Below are positions 26,563 through 37,435 of a stretch of DNA of 64,000 bases, in pieces. Within the stretch, counting starts at the first letter, position 1. Every line of letters starts with the position of its first letter. The position numbers and the translations under genes are program-made. Source of the DNA: an uncultured Chlorobiaceae bacterium (lineage in GTDB: Bacteria; Bacteroidota; Chlorobiia; Chlorobiales; Chlorobiaceae); assembly GCA_903882665.1 (NCBI GenBank), contig CAIRXW010000047.1:124001-188000 (forward strand), given 5' to 3'. The notes under the pieces were generated by a model. It was given only the letters and a program-made list of their open reading frames with translations. It did not search any database and was not told the DNA's origin.

Positions 26563-28462
26563 GAAGCGGAACCAGCTTCAGCGACTCCTGACGAAAGATC
26601 GAGTTGGCCGCCATGCGCCCGGTGAAAGCCGCCGCCTCCATGAGAAAAACCGGCGCATCAACCTTTACCCAGTCTCCGGCAAGAAAAAGATTTGAAAAAG
26701 GCGTTGCAATGCCGGGACGCCGGGCATGATCACCCGGAGCCCACCGCGAAAAATTGGACTGCATCATGAAGAGCTCCTGCAACACCTTCGCATCAACGCT
26801 TTCAGGAAAGATGGTATGAAGCTCCTGAAGCATTGTCGCCTTGATCTCCTCTTCCGGCCTGATATCCTTTGGTGCAATGGCATAAGCATGCAGTTCAACA
26901 ACTGTTCCACCATGCTTTTTTGCCCACGAGATGAAGGGCTCCTGAAAATGCGAGTAAAGAGAGATGGAATCGGTATAGGTATAGCCCGAAACCGTATAAA
27001 AAGGAAAATCCGCCGAATGAAGCGGGCGGTCGATCCAGAGACGGTAAACCGCGTATGGATCCGCCTCACCGAGTGAGGCAACCTTCGACTCAAATCCAGA
27101 ACGATTCAACTGCGAAGCTTTCACCAGTTCACGGGTACCCCGCACATTCGAAGCCACGATACAATAATCACATGCAAGGAGCTCGCCCTCCTCGCCGCCA
27201 GGGAGCCCTTCTCGCTGCACGACAAGTTTATCTCCTTCTGGCACAACAGCAAGCTTTGCAAGCGGAGCCTTTGGTGGACCGCTCACCGGAGTGCCTGTTG
27301 CATCATAACGTCCGGCATGACAGGGACAGTAAAAGCCGCCCGTGAGAACGTCGGGGCTGACCGGACACCCCATGTGTGTGCAGCGACCGTCATAGGCGAG
27401 ATAACCGCTCCCCTTGCGGCCAACCATGACCGGCACACCATCGGCGGTAACAAACCCGGCAAAACCCTTTTGTGGAACCGCCGCAGGATCAATGCTCAAA
27501 AAGAGGGCGCTACCACTCTCCGGCGAATCGACCACAACCCCTGAAACCCTCTCCCCTTCAACCTTGAGGCTCCTTGCGGTGCTCCCCGTCCTGAGCTTCA
27601 CCCCAAGCTCTTTCAGTTTAGCCTCAAGAGGGTTAATGAGAGCGCTCATACAGTCGCGATTGGTTATTTTGAAGGCAAGCCCTTCAGGACTACCCAAAAA
27701 ATAAAAGTGGAAATAACGAAGCGCCTCGGCCGCCGACAACATCTCCATGCGGTTCATCGTCGCATCCGCAAAAGGGTGCAGCACCGTATCAACAAATGCA
27801 GGGAGCGCCTCACCATTGCGGCAATAGGTCATAAAATCCATCGAGTCATACTTGCTGAAACTCCTCTTGTACTCATACCGAAAGAGCTCCCCCATTGAGG
27901 ATAACCCTTTGGAATTTTTCACAAAGGAGATCAAATCAAGCCGACGTGACTGCCCGACAATAGAGAGCACATTGAGAGGAAACAACTTCGGCGTCTGGCC
28001 AAAAATCTCTTCAGGAGAGTCTTTAAAAATGACCGGATAACCGGGAGAGGCCGTAAAAACATCCTGCCTGACGCCCGCATAGGCAAACAACTCATTGAGA
28101 TTGTAGTACTGGTCAAAAAAGCCATGAAAGCCGTGCTCAACCGGAAAACGCTCACCAAGGGCATCAAGATCCCAGCCGGTAAGCTTGCCGCCAAGCGCAG
28201 CAGATGATTCGACAAGCGTCACCTGAAAACCCCGGCGGGCAAGCTCCATGGATGCGCTGATCCCGGCCAGGCCGCCGCCAATAACCACCACCCTCTTTGA
28301 CTGCTCAAGCCTCTCCTTCCCCCCAGCCTCCTCAACACCCTGGCGATAAAACTCCTTCCTCGGCTGATAATAGCCAACCAGCCCGGCAGTTCCTGCTACG
28401 GCAACAGAGGCACCAATGCCCGTGCGCCTCAGCATTGTTTTTATAAACTCACGTCGTTCCAT
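26531..28462 (-). CDS. crtU: CrtU-type carotenoid ring desaturase/methyltransferase with internal Rieske domain
   Basis: FAD flavoprotein that fits the CrtU family, which turns beta- or gamma-carotene rings into aromatic phi rings (isorenieratene, chlorobactene) of green sulfur bacteria. Features: RREFIK twin-arginine-like start and hydrophobic segment (1-31), Rossmann FAD motif VVVIGGGLAG (58-67), FPVEHGFHGFFDQYYNL (106-122), a Rieske [2Fe-2S] insert with C361-x-H363 and C379-x2-H382 (about 325-410), and a C-terminal FAD motif NLFLAGDWVK. The Rieske insert is known in the green-sulfur CrtU and absent in actinobacterial ones. Assignment is from motif recall; other amine-oxidase-like desaturases remain possible. 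643 residues. Confidence 0.72.
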   Translation of the reverse strand: MERREFIKTMLRRTGIGASVAVAGTAGLVGYYQPRKEFYRQGVEEAGGKERLEQSKRVVVIGGGLAGISASMELARRGFQVTLVESSAALGGKLTGWDLDALGERFPVEHGFHGFFDQYYNLNELFAYAGVRQDVFTASPGYPVIFKDSPEEIFGQTPKLFPLNVLSIVGQSRRLDLISFVKNSKGLSSMGELFRYEYKRSFSKYDSMDFMTYCRNGEALPAFVDTVLHPFADATMNRMEMLSAAEALRYFHFYFLGSPEGLAFKITNRDCMSALINPLEAKLKELGVKLRTGSTARSLKVEGERVSGVVVDSPESGSALFLSIDPAAVPQKGFAGFVTADGVPVMVGRKGSGYLAYDGRCTHMGCPVSPDVLTGGFYCPCHAGRYDATGTPVSGPPKAPLAKLAVVPEGDKLVVQREGLPGGEEGELLACDYCIVASNVRGTRELVKASQLNRSGFESKVASLGEADPYAVYRLWIDRPLHSADFPFYTVSGYTYTDSISLYSHFQEPFISWAKKHGGTVVELHAYAIAPKDIRPEEEIKATMLQELHTIFPESVDAKVLQELFMMQSNFSRWAPGDHARRPGIATPFSNLFLAGDWVKVDAPVFLMEAAAFTGRMAANSIFRQESLKLVPLPIVPMKGVFA

Positions 28463-28578
28463 AAAGATAAAAAGAGCGTTAAATCGGAAGTGGAAATCCT
28501 GTTTCTAACCGTTATGTTTAACTTTAACGATAAATAGTTGTTTTAGCAACCTTGCAAATCAAAACCCTGACCCACCCG

Positions 28579-29544
28579 ATGGCCGACCCTTCCACCACCC
28601 TTGCCCGCCAGATCCGCAAGGAGGCTGCGCGGCTCGGATTTGCCGCCGTTGGCTTTTCCTCTCCGGTGCCGCAACCTGTTGCCATGCAGCACTATACCGC
28701 CATGTTGCGCGATGGGCGGCATGGCGAGATGGGCTACATGGAAAAGCAAATGGAGGAGCGGGCCGATCCCTCGCTGCTCTTTGCGGGTTTGCACACCATC
28801 ATCTCTGCGGCAATCAGTTATAATTATCCGATCAATTATGGTGACGGCCTGCCGAAAATCTCGAAATATGCGCTGATCGACGATTACCATACCGTTGTCC
28901 GGGCAAAACTTGAGGAGCTCCTTGCAGCAATAAAAATACTTGTGGGGGAGCCTCTCAATGCAAGAATAACGGTTGACAGCTCTCCGCTCCTTGAAAAAAC
29001 GTGGGCAGAAGAGGCTGGCATCGGAAAAACGGGGAAAAACACCCTTTTGAAGGTACCCTCAGCAGGGTCATATCTCTTTCTTGGAGAGATTCTTGTAGAG
29101 CGTGAGATAGTATCCACAAAACTTGCACTGCCCAACTATTGCGGCAGTTGCAGCAATTGTCTTGAGCGCTGCCCCACCGGCGCACTGCTCGAACCGGGAA
29201 AAATTGATGCGTCAAAGTGCATCTCCTACCTGACGGTGGAACTGAAACGTGACTTTACGGCTGAAGAGGCGGCAATGATCGGCGAATGGTTGTTTGGATG
29301 CGATCTCTGTCAGGAGGTCTGTCCTTACAACTGCCAGGCAAGCATCACGAAGAATGAATCATTTGTTGTGCTTCAGAATCTCATTGGCATCACAACAGAG
29401 AGGATACTGAACCTCACCAAGTCAGGATTCCGTGAACTTTTTTACGGCACACCGGTTTTCCGCATCGGCCTCAGACGTCTCAAACGCAACGCCCGGGCGG
29501 TAGCGGATAATCTGAAAAAAGCAGGACTGGCAACCACGGTTTAG
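28579..29544 (+). CDS. queG: Epoxyqueuosine reductase
   Basis: Cobalamin- and iron-sulfur-dependent enzyme that reduces epoxyqueuosine to queuosine in tRNA. Contains the DUF1730-like N-terminal part and a C-terminal double [4Fe-4S] cluster: CGSCSNCLERCPTGAL and CDLCQEVCPYNC (near residues 190 and 245). The start at 28579 (MADPSTTLARQI) is preferred; an upstream TTG would add nine residues. Another queuosine gene, queE, is at 43772 in this window, so the pathway is split. Confidence 0.93.
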   Translation: MADPSTTLARQIRKEAARLGFAAVGFSSPVPQPVAMQHYTAMLRDGRHGEMGYMEKQMEERADPSLLFAGLHTIISAAISYNYPINYGDGLPKISKYALIDDYHTVVRAKLEELLAAIKILVGEPLNARITVDSSPLLEKTWAEEAGIGKTGKNTLLKVPSAGSYLFLGEILVEREIVSTKLALPNYCGSCSNCLERCPTGALLEPGKIDASKCISYLTVELKRDFTAEEAAMIGEWLFGCDLCQEVCPYNCQASITKNESFVVLQNLIGITTERILNLTKSGFRELFYGTPVFRIGLRRLKRNARAVADNLKKAGLATTV

Positions 29545-29582
29545 AGCTCATGTCCCCTGCCTGCGAACAGAAGTGTATAGAG

Positions 29583-30587
<1,005 letters not shown>

Positions 30588-30633
30588 ACTCTCTCTCCGT
30601 TTTTTTCGGTTCCGTGTTATTCGTCAAGCCATA

Positions 30634-30684
30634 AAAAAAGATCGGGGCGCACTACCTCTGTACAACCCCGATCTCTTTTATTTT
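30634..30684 (-). terminator. Rho-independent terminator after purH
   Basis: Arms AGATCGGGG (30639-30647) and CCCCGATCT (30666-30674) form a 9-bp GC-rich stem; on the minus strand the second arm is followed by a run of T. It lies 19 bases beyond the purH stop. Confidence 0.85.
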
Positions 30685-30702
30685 CAGTCATTCATCCCGG
30701 TC

Positions 30703-32280
30703 TCAATGCTTGAAATGGCGCATACCGGTAAAGACCATGGCAAGGTTGTTGGCATCGGCGGCCTCAATCACCTCGTTATCGCGGATGGAGCCGCCGGGCT
30801 GAATAACGGCAGTCACTCCAGCCTCGGCAGCAGCAAGCAGGCCGTCAGCAAAGGGGAAAAAGGCATCTGAGGCTACAACCGAGCCATGCAGGTCGAGGTT
30901 GACTTCAGAGGCCTTCCAGCGTGCGATTTTTGAAGAGTCAACGCGCGACATCTGACCGGCGCCGACACCGTAAGTCTGACGGTTTTTCACATAGAGGATA
31001 GTGTTCGACTTGATATGCTTGCAGATCTTCCAGGCAAACATCAAATCGGCAATCTCCTCTTCGGTTGGCTGCCGTTTGGTGACAACGGTCAGATCCTCTT
31101 TTGCGACAATTTTGCTGTCGCGTTCCTGAACGAGCATCCCGAACGGGGTTGACTTGAACTCCCAGCCGCATTTAGGCAGGGCGCTCGTCTGCAGCACAAG
31201 CCTGCGATCTTTTTTCTTCATCAGCATCTCAAGCACGCCATCCTCAAAAGCGGGAGCAATGAGTATTTCGGTAAAGATTTCATTGACCGCCGTTGCCGCT
31301 TCCATATCGAGAGGGCGGTTGAAGGCGATAATGCCGCCAAAAGGGGCCTGTGTATCGGTTGAAAATGCCCTGCGGTAGGCTTCAGCAAGCGTGGGGGCCT
31401 GCGCAACACCGCACGGGTTGGTGTGTTTGACAATGACCACCGTAGGCTCCTCACCACGGAACTCCTCAATCAGGGTGACGGCTGCGGCGATATCGAGCAT
31501 GTTGTTGTAGGAGAGCTCCTTGCCATGCAACTTCTCAAAAAAGTCGCCGAAAGAGCGGGTACCGTTTTCATCGGTCAGGCGGTAAAGCCCGGCGCTCTGA
31601 TGGGGGTTCTCGCCGTAGCGCATATCAAGCTCACGCTCAAGGCTGACCGTCATCTTCGTCGCCGCCTCTTGGTGCACTCCACCCACAGCTCCAGCCAGAT
31701 AGGAGGCAATGACACGGTCATAACGGGAGGTGAGTTCAAAAACCTTCAGTGCAAGCGTCAGACGGGTCGTTCTTTTTGTTGCACCGTTATTCTCCCGCAT
31801 CTCCTGCAACACCAGCGCGTAGTCGGCGCTGTCGGTGACCACCGTTACCGACTCGTTGTTCTTGGCTGCACTCCGGAGCATGGAGGGGCCGCCGATATCA
31901 ATATTTTCTATAGCATCTTCAAAGGTTACGTCTGGTTTTGCCACAGTAGCCTCAAAAGGATAGAGATTCACGACAACAAGATCAATAAAGCTGATTCCGT
32001 TCTCGGTTGCCTGTTTGACATGGTCCGGATTCTCCCTGACGGCAAGCAGTCCGCCATGTATTTTCGGGTGGAGGGTTTTGACCCGTCCATCCATGATTTC
32101 CGGAAATCCGGTGATGGTTGAGATGGAGGCTGCGCTGACACCTGAATCCTGCAGCGACTTCAAGGTTCCCCCTGTTGAGAAAATTTCAACGCCCATGCCA
32201 CTCAACTCCCGGCAAAATTCAACAATACCGGTTTTATCAGATACAGAGACCAGCGCCCGCTTGATGACAGGATCAGACAT
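30703..32280 (-). CDS. purH: Bifunctional AICAR formyltransferase/IMP cyclohydrolase
   Basis: Catalyses the last two steps of purine synthesis (AICAR to FAICAR to IMP). The cyclohydrolase domain comes first: [27 protein letters not shown] and [10 protein letters not shown]. The transformylase domain follows: [38 protein letters not shown] and the C-terminal [10 protein letters not shown] with [11 protein letters not shown]. 525 residues is full length. A terminator follows. purN and purF are elsewhere in the window. Confidence 0.97.
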   Translation of the reverse strand: MSDPVIKRALVSVSDKTGIVEFCRELSGMGVEIFSTGGTLKSLQDSGVSAASISTITGFPEIMDGRVKTLHPKIHGGLLAVRENPDHVKQATENGISFIDLVVVNLYPFEATVAKPDVTFEDAIENIDIGGPSMLRSAAKNNESVTVVTDSADYALVLQEMRENNGATKRTTRLTLALKVFELTSRYDRVIASYLAGAVGGVHQEAATKMTVSLERELDMRYGENPHQSAGLYRLTDENGTRSFGDFFEKLHGKELSYNNMLDIAAAVTLIEEFRGEEPTVVIVKHTNPCGVAQAPTLAEAYRRAFSTDTQAPFGGIIAFNRPLDMEAATAVNEIFTEILIAPAFEDGVLEMLMKKKDRRLVLQTSALPKCGWEFKSTPFGMLVQERDSKIVAKEDLTVVTKRQPTEEEIADLMFAWKICKHIKSNTILYVKNRQTYGVGAGQMSRVDSSKIARWKASEVNLDLHGSVVASDAFFPFADGLLAAAEAGVTAVIQPGGSIRDNEVIEAADANNLAMVFTGMRHFKH

Positions 32281-32455
32281 TTGCAGAAAATTTATTTATT
32301 GATTCGTTTTAAGAGCTTTTCGTGAAGCGGGAATTTAAGAAAAAATCCCCGATTATTTGAAGGCGACCTTGCACCGCCGTCCAACAGAGCCGCCTTGCTC
32401 GACGGCCGTAACCGCCAGGCAAAGCTGCTCCTGAAAGGATCAGGGTAAAGCTGAA

Positions 32456-33679
32456 TCAACCCGGTTGATCTGGCAACTTGAACCCTATATATGTTCCGCC
32501 ACTTATTCCCATCAAACCAAGAAGCGTTGCATCGAAATCAGGCATGGCCAGAACATTGTATACTGACCAGATAAAGATAACGATCAACACGATAGTCCAG
32601 GTAAAGATTTGAAACCGATGAAAGCTTATCCCTTCATCGTCGCTGAGGATGTCGTTGATAAAACCCTTCGACGCTGAAGGTTTTGCTGCTACAGTGAGTT
32701 TATGAATCTCCTCATTTGCCTGATTAATCTCTTTCTGTTTTGCTGCCAGCTCAGCTCCGCTCTCCTGTTCTGCTTTTTGTTCTTCAAGGTTTTTCGTGGC
32801 ACCACGGGCGGCAAACGCGCTTACCCTGCTCTGGAGGCTCTCTGCTTCAACCTCATTGCGACTCTTTTTTTCTTCCTGTATGCGAAGTTTATTTGTTTGC
32901 CCACTCCTCTTGGAGGAATCGACAACCGCAGAGCCAAGTGCTGTGACTGAACTGATACCAATCAGTCCAAGTACCGATGGAGTAAGGATATAAAGATCTT
33001 TCATCACCATCCATATAAAAACATAGGAGATGATAACAACAAAAAACCAGAGGGCGATTTGCGTCCGTGCAAGACTGAATGGCTTCCGGTTATTTCCCGC
33101 CGGTTGCGGGCCTGTGTCACGAATGATGTCGCTCTTGCAAGCCAGCCACCAAAACAGGGCAATGGCGACCAAAGACAAAAGAATAAAGAGCGTGAACCAC
33201 TCCTGATAAATAATGGTTAGATTAGCTTTAACGGTACTTGGGATTGGAACGCTGTTATCAATCCCTACGGTTATTGGCACTGTACGAGTAAAGCTCCTTG
33301 GCCCTCTGCTCAGGATGGCTGTCCAGGCATCTTTATTTTCTTTATTTTCCGGTATGCGCTTGAGATCAAATTGTAATTTTGTGTTATTATCAACCAAAGT
33401 GGGCTGAAGCCCCTTGACAGCGTTGCCATCAATGTAGAGTATGAATTTCGAGAAATCGTGATTTGGCAGTGCAACCCATTTTTCAAGATTCTCGACTTGA
33501 ATATTAACAGTCTTGAAAATAGAAACTTCACCCTCAACCTTTTTGACCATCAGAGGGCCCTCCGCAACAGGTTGCTCTGCGATGCTCTTCCCGGTAATCG
33601 TTAAAATCATGCAAATTAACAACATAAAAGGGAGGATCAGAGCTCTTGCCACTTTCTCTATCATAGTTTTGGTTTGCAT
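32456..33679 (-). CDS. Membrane protein with duplicated segment and coiled coil (unknown function)
   Basis: Family not recognised. An N-terminal hydrophobic segment (10-30) ends near SIAEQ and looks like a signal peptide. Residues about 40-155 would be periplasmic. Helices follow at about 162-180, 207-226 and 234-250. A charged coiled coil spans 262-330, and two more helices occupy about 356-375 and 385-401. The segments 202-247 and 352-397 look duplicated: S-x2-R-x-QI-x2-W...LGL-x-GIS-x2-T-x2-G. The conserved LLGLMGISGGTYIGFK ending is shared with several bacterial membrane proteins of unknown role. It heads a group of minus-strand genes after purH. Confidence 0.6.
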   Translation of the reverse strand: MQTKTMIEKVARALILPFMLLICMILTITGKSIAEQPVAEGPLMVKKVEGEVSIFKTVNIQVENLEKWVALPNHDFSKFILYIDGNAVKGLQPTLVDNNTKLQFDLKRIPENKENKDAWTAILSRGPRSFTRTVPITVGIDNSVPIPSTVKANLTIIYQEWFTLFILLSLVAIALFWWLACKSDIIRDTGPQPAGNNRKPFSLARTQIALWFFVVIISYVFIWMVMKDLYILTPSVLGLIGISSVTALGSAVVDSSKRSGQTNKLRIQEEKKSRNEVEAESLQSRVSAFAARGATKNLEEQKAEQESGAELAAKQKEINQANEEIHKLTVAAKPSASKGFINDILSDDEGISFHRFQIFTWTIVLIVIFIWSVYNVLAMPDFDATLLGLMGISGGTYIGFKLPDQPG

Positions 33680-33771
33680 TGTTTCGCTCCTTTCCGTTCA
33701 GATTTATATCATTGTTGTACATGCGCCAACATTGAACAGCAGCAGAATGTGATTGCGAACAAAAGAACAGC

Positions 33772-34380
33772 CTACGCATAAACAGGCAAATCGCCAGCTA
33801 CACGATTTCTCAACTCGACCAGCATTTCAGATTCTTTCATTATAGACGCCCAACCGGGGCGAAGCTGAAAGTGCGGCTGATCGGAAATAGTTTTCCAGTT
33901 TCCGCCCCACTCTAATCCCAGGTCCGTACCGATAACACCTGCAGCCTTGTACTTGGGGGAATCACCGAGATACTTGTTTCCCTCAAAAACTCCGACATCA
34001 AAGGCAATCCCGAAGTTATGATTTGAGTACCCTCCTTTCGCTTTGGTTACAATATTCCCCGGCGCAGTTCTACCTTGCGCATAAAGGGCATCCTGTTCTG
34101 CATACGTCCTGAAACCACAGATTACCTTCAGGCAAATTCCGCTGAGAGCTGCTTTCTGGACAAGAGCTCGCGCTAATGGCTGTACCTGGGGCAATAACGT
34201 TGCGATAAACTTTTCACTTCCTGGATCAACAGCCGCTATGTCGGGTGCTGGCGGAGTGTCCGGGAGTGCAGGACTGACAATGTGCTTATAGATAGCGCCC
34301 CAGGTTTCCGGTCCAGCCTTACCGTCTGCATCGACACCCAAGACCCGTTGTACGGCGATGATCAGCTCTTCGATCTTCAT
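33772..34380 (-). CDS. M15-type peptidase (endolysin-like L-alanyl-D-glutamate or D,D-peptidase)
   Basis: 202-residue putative peptidoglycan peptidase. The N-terminal helical stretch (about 1-35, DADGKAGPETWGAI) is like a peptidoglycan-binding domain. The catalytic part has the VanY/M15 pattern: GFRTYAEQDALYAQGRT, then GGYSNHNFGIAFDVG with the zinc-ligand His and Asp, and PHFQL near the end. No signal peptide is evident, similar to phage endolysins that need a holin, so it may be of phage origin or used intracellularly. Confidence 0.75.
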   Translation of the reverse strand: MKIEELIIAVQRVLGVDADGKAGPETWGAIYKHIVSPALPDTPPAPDIAAVDPGSEKFIATLLPQVQPLARALVQKAALSGICLKVICGFRTYAEQDALYAQGRTAPGNIVTKAKGGYSNHNFGIAFDVGVFEGNKYLGDSPKYKAAGVIGTDLGLEWGGNWKTISDQPHFQLRPGWASIMKESEMLVELRNRVAGDLPVYA

Positions 34381-34435
34381 CTTTCCTCCTGCAACAATGA
34401 TAAAAGTGGAATACCAGGGAACGGCAATCGCTCAA

Positions 34436-35401
34436 TTATGAAAGACGGCAAGAATGGATGAACTCCACAACTGCATCGCACATCTGTGTCAAGCCAGGTT
34501 GCTCAAGTGGATAATGGCCTGCATTTTCAAGCATCACCACCTTTGTGGGCACACGATTGACACGCTTGAGAAAAAGCTTACTGAGATGCAGGGGGGTCCA
34601 GGTGTCTTTTTCCGGTTGGGTCAGTAAAACAGGACAGACAGCAAACCCTTCAGGTTCAACCACCGGCTTGTAGGCGGTGAGCGAGCTGAGGAACTTCATG
34701 GTGACCCATTTGCCCGCCGAAGTCTTGTCTCTCAAACAAGCCTTGAGGGCAGCTTTATTGTTGACAAGTGCCGACATTTTGCTTGCCAGACTCATCGGCA
34801 TCCTGAGAGCTGCCAGTGACGTTTTGGCTGCAAGGTGGGTCAATGGCACCCCAATGCGACTCATGAGGAAATTCAACGCAGTTTCATCGCGAACCTGTTG
34901 CTCCCCTTGGTCGAGGAAGGTCATACCCACAATGCCTTTGACTTTTTTGTTGAGCGCTGCTATGTGAAAGGCCAGCATACCACCCGCACTGAGACCATAG
35001 AGCACGATGGGGCGCGGATCTTTGGCAAGTTCAGCATCAATGAGGTCACTGCCTGCCTGAACCCAATCATCGTAGATAACGAGCGTATCGGGCGCGACCT
35101 GGGTCATGCCATATTCGGGCATATCGATGGCAATGGTTTCAAATCCACGCTTGAAAAGGGGAGAGCCCAGAATGGTAGACATTTGTCGTCCGTTAGTGCC
35201 GACTCCGTGAAACAAAATCACTTTTACCTTAGCCGTTGAATTGCGAAAACAGTCAAGGTGAACCTGGTGTCCCCGCCATTGCCACCACTCTTCTGAGGGT
35301 TCATGATCCCGCTCAAACTGAAATTCTTTGGGAAGAAAGGCCTGAATTTCACGCCAACTCGATTGAGTACTGTAGTCCACTTTACTTTTCGGCATAGGCA
35401 A
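34436..35401 (-). CDS. Alpha/beta-hydrolase
   Basis: 321-residue alpha/beta-hydrolase of unknown substrate. Oxyanion-region motif ILFHGVGTNGRQM, nucleophile elbow GLSAGGM (serine nucleophile), and the catalytic His in NAGHYPLEQPG near the C terminus are all visible. No signal peptide. It lies in the same minus-strand array as the M15 peptidase, with a 55-base gap. Confidence 0.8.
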   Translation of the reverse strand: MPMPKSKVDYSTQSSWREIQAFLPKEFQFERDHEPSEEWWQWRGHQVHLDCFRNSTAKVKVILFHGVGTNGRQMSTILGSPLFKRGFETIAIDMPEYGMTQVAPDTLVIYDDWVQAGSDLIDAELAKDPRPIVLYGLSAGGMLAFHIAALNKKVKGIVGMTFLDQGEQQVRDETALNFLMSRIGVPLTHLAAKTSLAALRMPMSLASKMSALVNNKAALKACLRDKTSAGKWVTMKFLSSLTAYKPVVEPEGFAVCPVLLTQPEKDTWTPLHLSKLFLKRVNRVPTKVVMLENAGHYPLEQPGLTQMCDAVVEFIHSCRLS

Positions 35402-35490
35402 CAGATTAGGTTTTTGATTTCACCGGACGCAACAGCGCTCCGGTGAAATAATAGTGTCAGACAAAGCTGCACCTGAGCAGCAGTTTTACC

Positions 35491-36003
35491 TCAATTAACA
35501 GGTGGACAACCTTGCGGGGCACCAACCATGATAACCTTGATACCATTCCAGGTAGCAGGGCCGGGACCGGCATTATTGGTAAAATCAGATTCATTGACGA
35601 TATGATTGCTGTTTACGACTGCCTGGAAAGGATGCGGTGCATTGGCAGTCATATGCTTGGGATTGTTGGACATGTAAAAAACCGGAACAAGAATCGTCTT
35701 GATTTTACCCGGCATCAGTGGCGGTGCAATGCCGACACCAGTACCCCATCCAGGTTCACCGGGATGCAAGTCTTTTACGAATATAAATGGTTTTACACTG
35801 CCAGACCAGCTTGCTGTGCCCTGGTTCTTAACGGTCACGGAGAAGGTAAAAACTGATTTGCCGGGGGCGCAGACACCCGCGGATTTGAGCCCAAAAGCAG
35901 TGATGACCAAATCGGGTTTTGGTGTTGCCTGCGCCGAATTGGCGAACAAAACAGAACCCAGCAGTACAGTAAAGAGCGAACGCGCAACTGAAATTTTTTT
36001 CAT
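35491..36003 (-). CDS. Secreted CARDB-like adhesion domain protein
   Basis: 170 residues. A signal peptide (MKKISVARSLFTVLLGSVLFANSAQA, in part hydrophobic, about 26 residues with AQA cleavage site) is followed by a single immunoglobulin-like domain of the CARDB type: PDLVITAFG, FSVTVKNQGTASWSG and NSNHIVNESDFTNNAG. Such domains occur in surface and adhesion proteins of many bacteria. Only one domain is present, so this may be a small exported binding protein. Confidence 0.65.
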   Translation of the reverse strand: MKKISVARSLFTVLLGSVLFANSAQATPKPDLVITAFGLKSAGVCAPGKSVFTFSVTVKNQGTASWSGSVKPFIFVKDLHPGEPGWGTGVGIAPPLMPGKIKTILVPVFYMSNNPKHMTANAPHPFQAVVNSNHIVNESDFTNNAGPGPATWNGIKVIMVGAPQGCPPVN

Positions 36004-36040
36004 CTGTCTCTCCTGAATTATTGATTTGAGATATACATTG

Positions 36041-36078
36041 ATCCGCCTGATCTGCGGATTTTTGAATTGTACTTTATC
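36041..36078. repeat. Dispersed hairpin repeat, partial copy A
   Basis: ATCCGC and GCGGAT arms followed by TTTTTGAATTGTACTTTAT. This is the core of the repeat whose longer copies are at 41693 and 61363; the outer flanks are not conserved here. It lies just upstream of the CARDB-like gene. Confidence 0.55.
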
Positions 36079-36299
36079 AACGGAATTGTGGCTTCGCTGT
36101 AATCGCGACAGAAAAACTTCAGTTTGATCACGATACAGATCGTTTTAACCGTTTATAACGCTTTTCACAATTGTATACTGAATGAAAGAGCGTAACACAG
36201 GAAAAATACAGATTATTCCAATAAAAAAGAACAACACGGGTCAGGGCATTGGCATTTCACTTATTGAACAAAATCCACCATTCCCGGTACCACAAATGC

Positions 36300-37076
36300 T
36301 CATGACTGGTACCGGAGAGAAAATTTTTGTTGCAATAACGCGGGGATCTCTTCCCGTTTGACCGTCCACCCTTTCGTTTTGCCTTCCGAAACGGACTGGA
36401 AGCGGTCGCCGAGCAGCACCTCCTTTCCCGAGGGATTCTGCAGAACAACCATCAGCCACTGGACAAAAATCGAGTCCGGATGCGTTGAGTTCATATAGTT
36501 GGCTGGTTCGAAATCTACCCACTCCTGCGGGCTGAGACTGAACTCGTAGAGATTTTTCCATCCACCGTCGGTAAACGACTGCAAGAGATAGTCACCTTCC
36601 AGGCTCCGTGACAATTTGAACGTATCGAAATCCTGCCTGATTTCCCGGTTGAGCCAGTTCAGATTGAGCGAATCCCGTATGCCGTAGCTGCCGAAACCGA
36701 GGTCGCAAAGCCATTGTTCACCCTCTATCGTTGCCACAATCGCCATATGCGTCTTAGGACGACGGACAGGGTAGGTCATCGGGCGGGCAGCGACAAATTG
36801 ATAAGGAATGCCCAACGCGCCGAGAGCCATGGCAAACAGACCGTTCACCTCGTAGCAGTATCCCCCTCGGTTACGTTCGACGATTTTGCTGTATATCTCT
36901 TCCGGCACAAGAGAAACAACTTTCCCCTGCTGAACATCAAGGTTTTCAAACGGCACCGAAAAGAGCTGGCAGCGCATCATGCGTTTCAGCGTCGCAAAAT
37001 CTGCTGAAGCGGCACACTGAAAGCCAATTCGCGAGAAATATGCCGGAAGGTCAAAGTTTTGAGCTTTCATAACCAA
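36300..37076 (-). CDS. nat: Arylamine N-acetyltransferase
   Basis: Transfers acetyl from acetyl-CoA to arylamines or hydrazines. Catalytic triad visible: Cys74 in RNRGGYCYEVN, His110 in PKTHMAI and Asp125 in WLCDLGFGSYG. 258 residues is typical. The start may be the ATG at 37076 or two codons later (MKAQNFDLP). There is no obvious operon partner. Confidence 0.92.
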   Translation of the reverse strand: MVMKAQNFDLPAYFSRIGFQCAASADFATLKRMMRCQLFSVPFENLDVQQGKVVSLVPEEIYSKIVERNRGGYCYEVNGLFAMALGALGIPYQFVAARPMTYPVRRPKTHMAIVATIEGEQWLCDLGFGSYGIRDSLNLNWLNREIRQDFDTFKLSRSLEGDYLLQSFTDGGWKNLYEFSLSPQEWVDFEPANYMNSTHPDSIFVQWLMVVLQNPSGKEVLLGDRFQSVSEGKTKGWTVKREEIPALLQQKFSLRYQS

Positions 37077-37435
37077 TAAAGTAAGATCTCAACGGGTCAA
37101 TTCGGCGATGGTTTGCGGGTCAATATCAAAGATACAATTTCGGCAAATGAATCGACAGCAAACGTTGGGTTTTCACTGCAAAGATTCAACTGCGAAATTG
37201 TTGCCATAGGTGACTGAGCAGAGATCGACAGAGGCCCGCCATCCCATCTCAATATCAGGATCACGCAAGCATGAATAATTCCCAAAGCCGGAAAATCCCT
37301 TGAAAAATGAACCGATAGGCCGTTTGTGCTGTTATAAATCCTGTAATTGATCGAAATGGAGTGAAGTTGTTAACTCCGTCATGGTCATGAATCGTAAAAC
37401 AACGAAACACCTATCCACAAATTATCTGCACGCTT
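37077..37435. other. Intergenic region
   Basis: About 360 bases between the divergent acetyltransferase and DinB genes. I see no supportable gene, repeat or hairpin. Confidence 0.5.
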
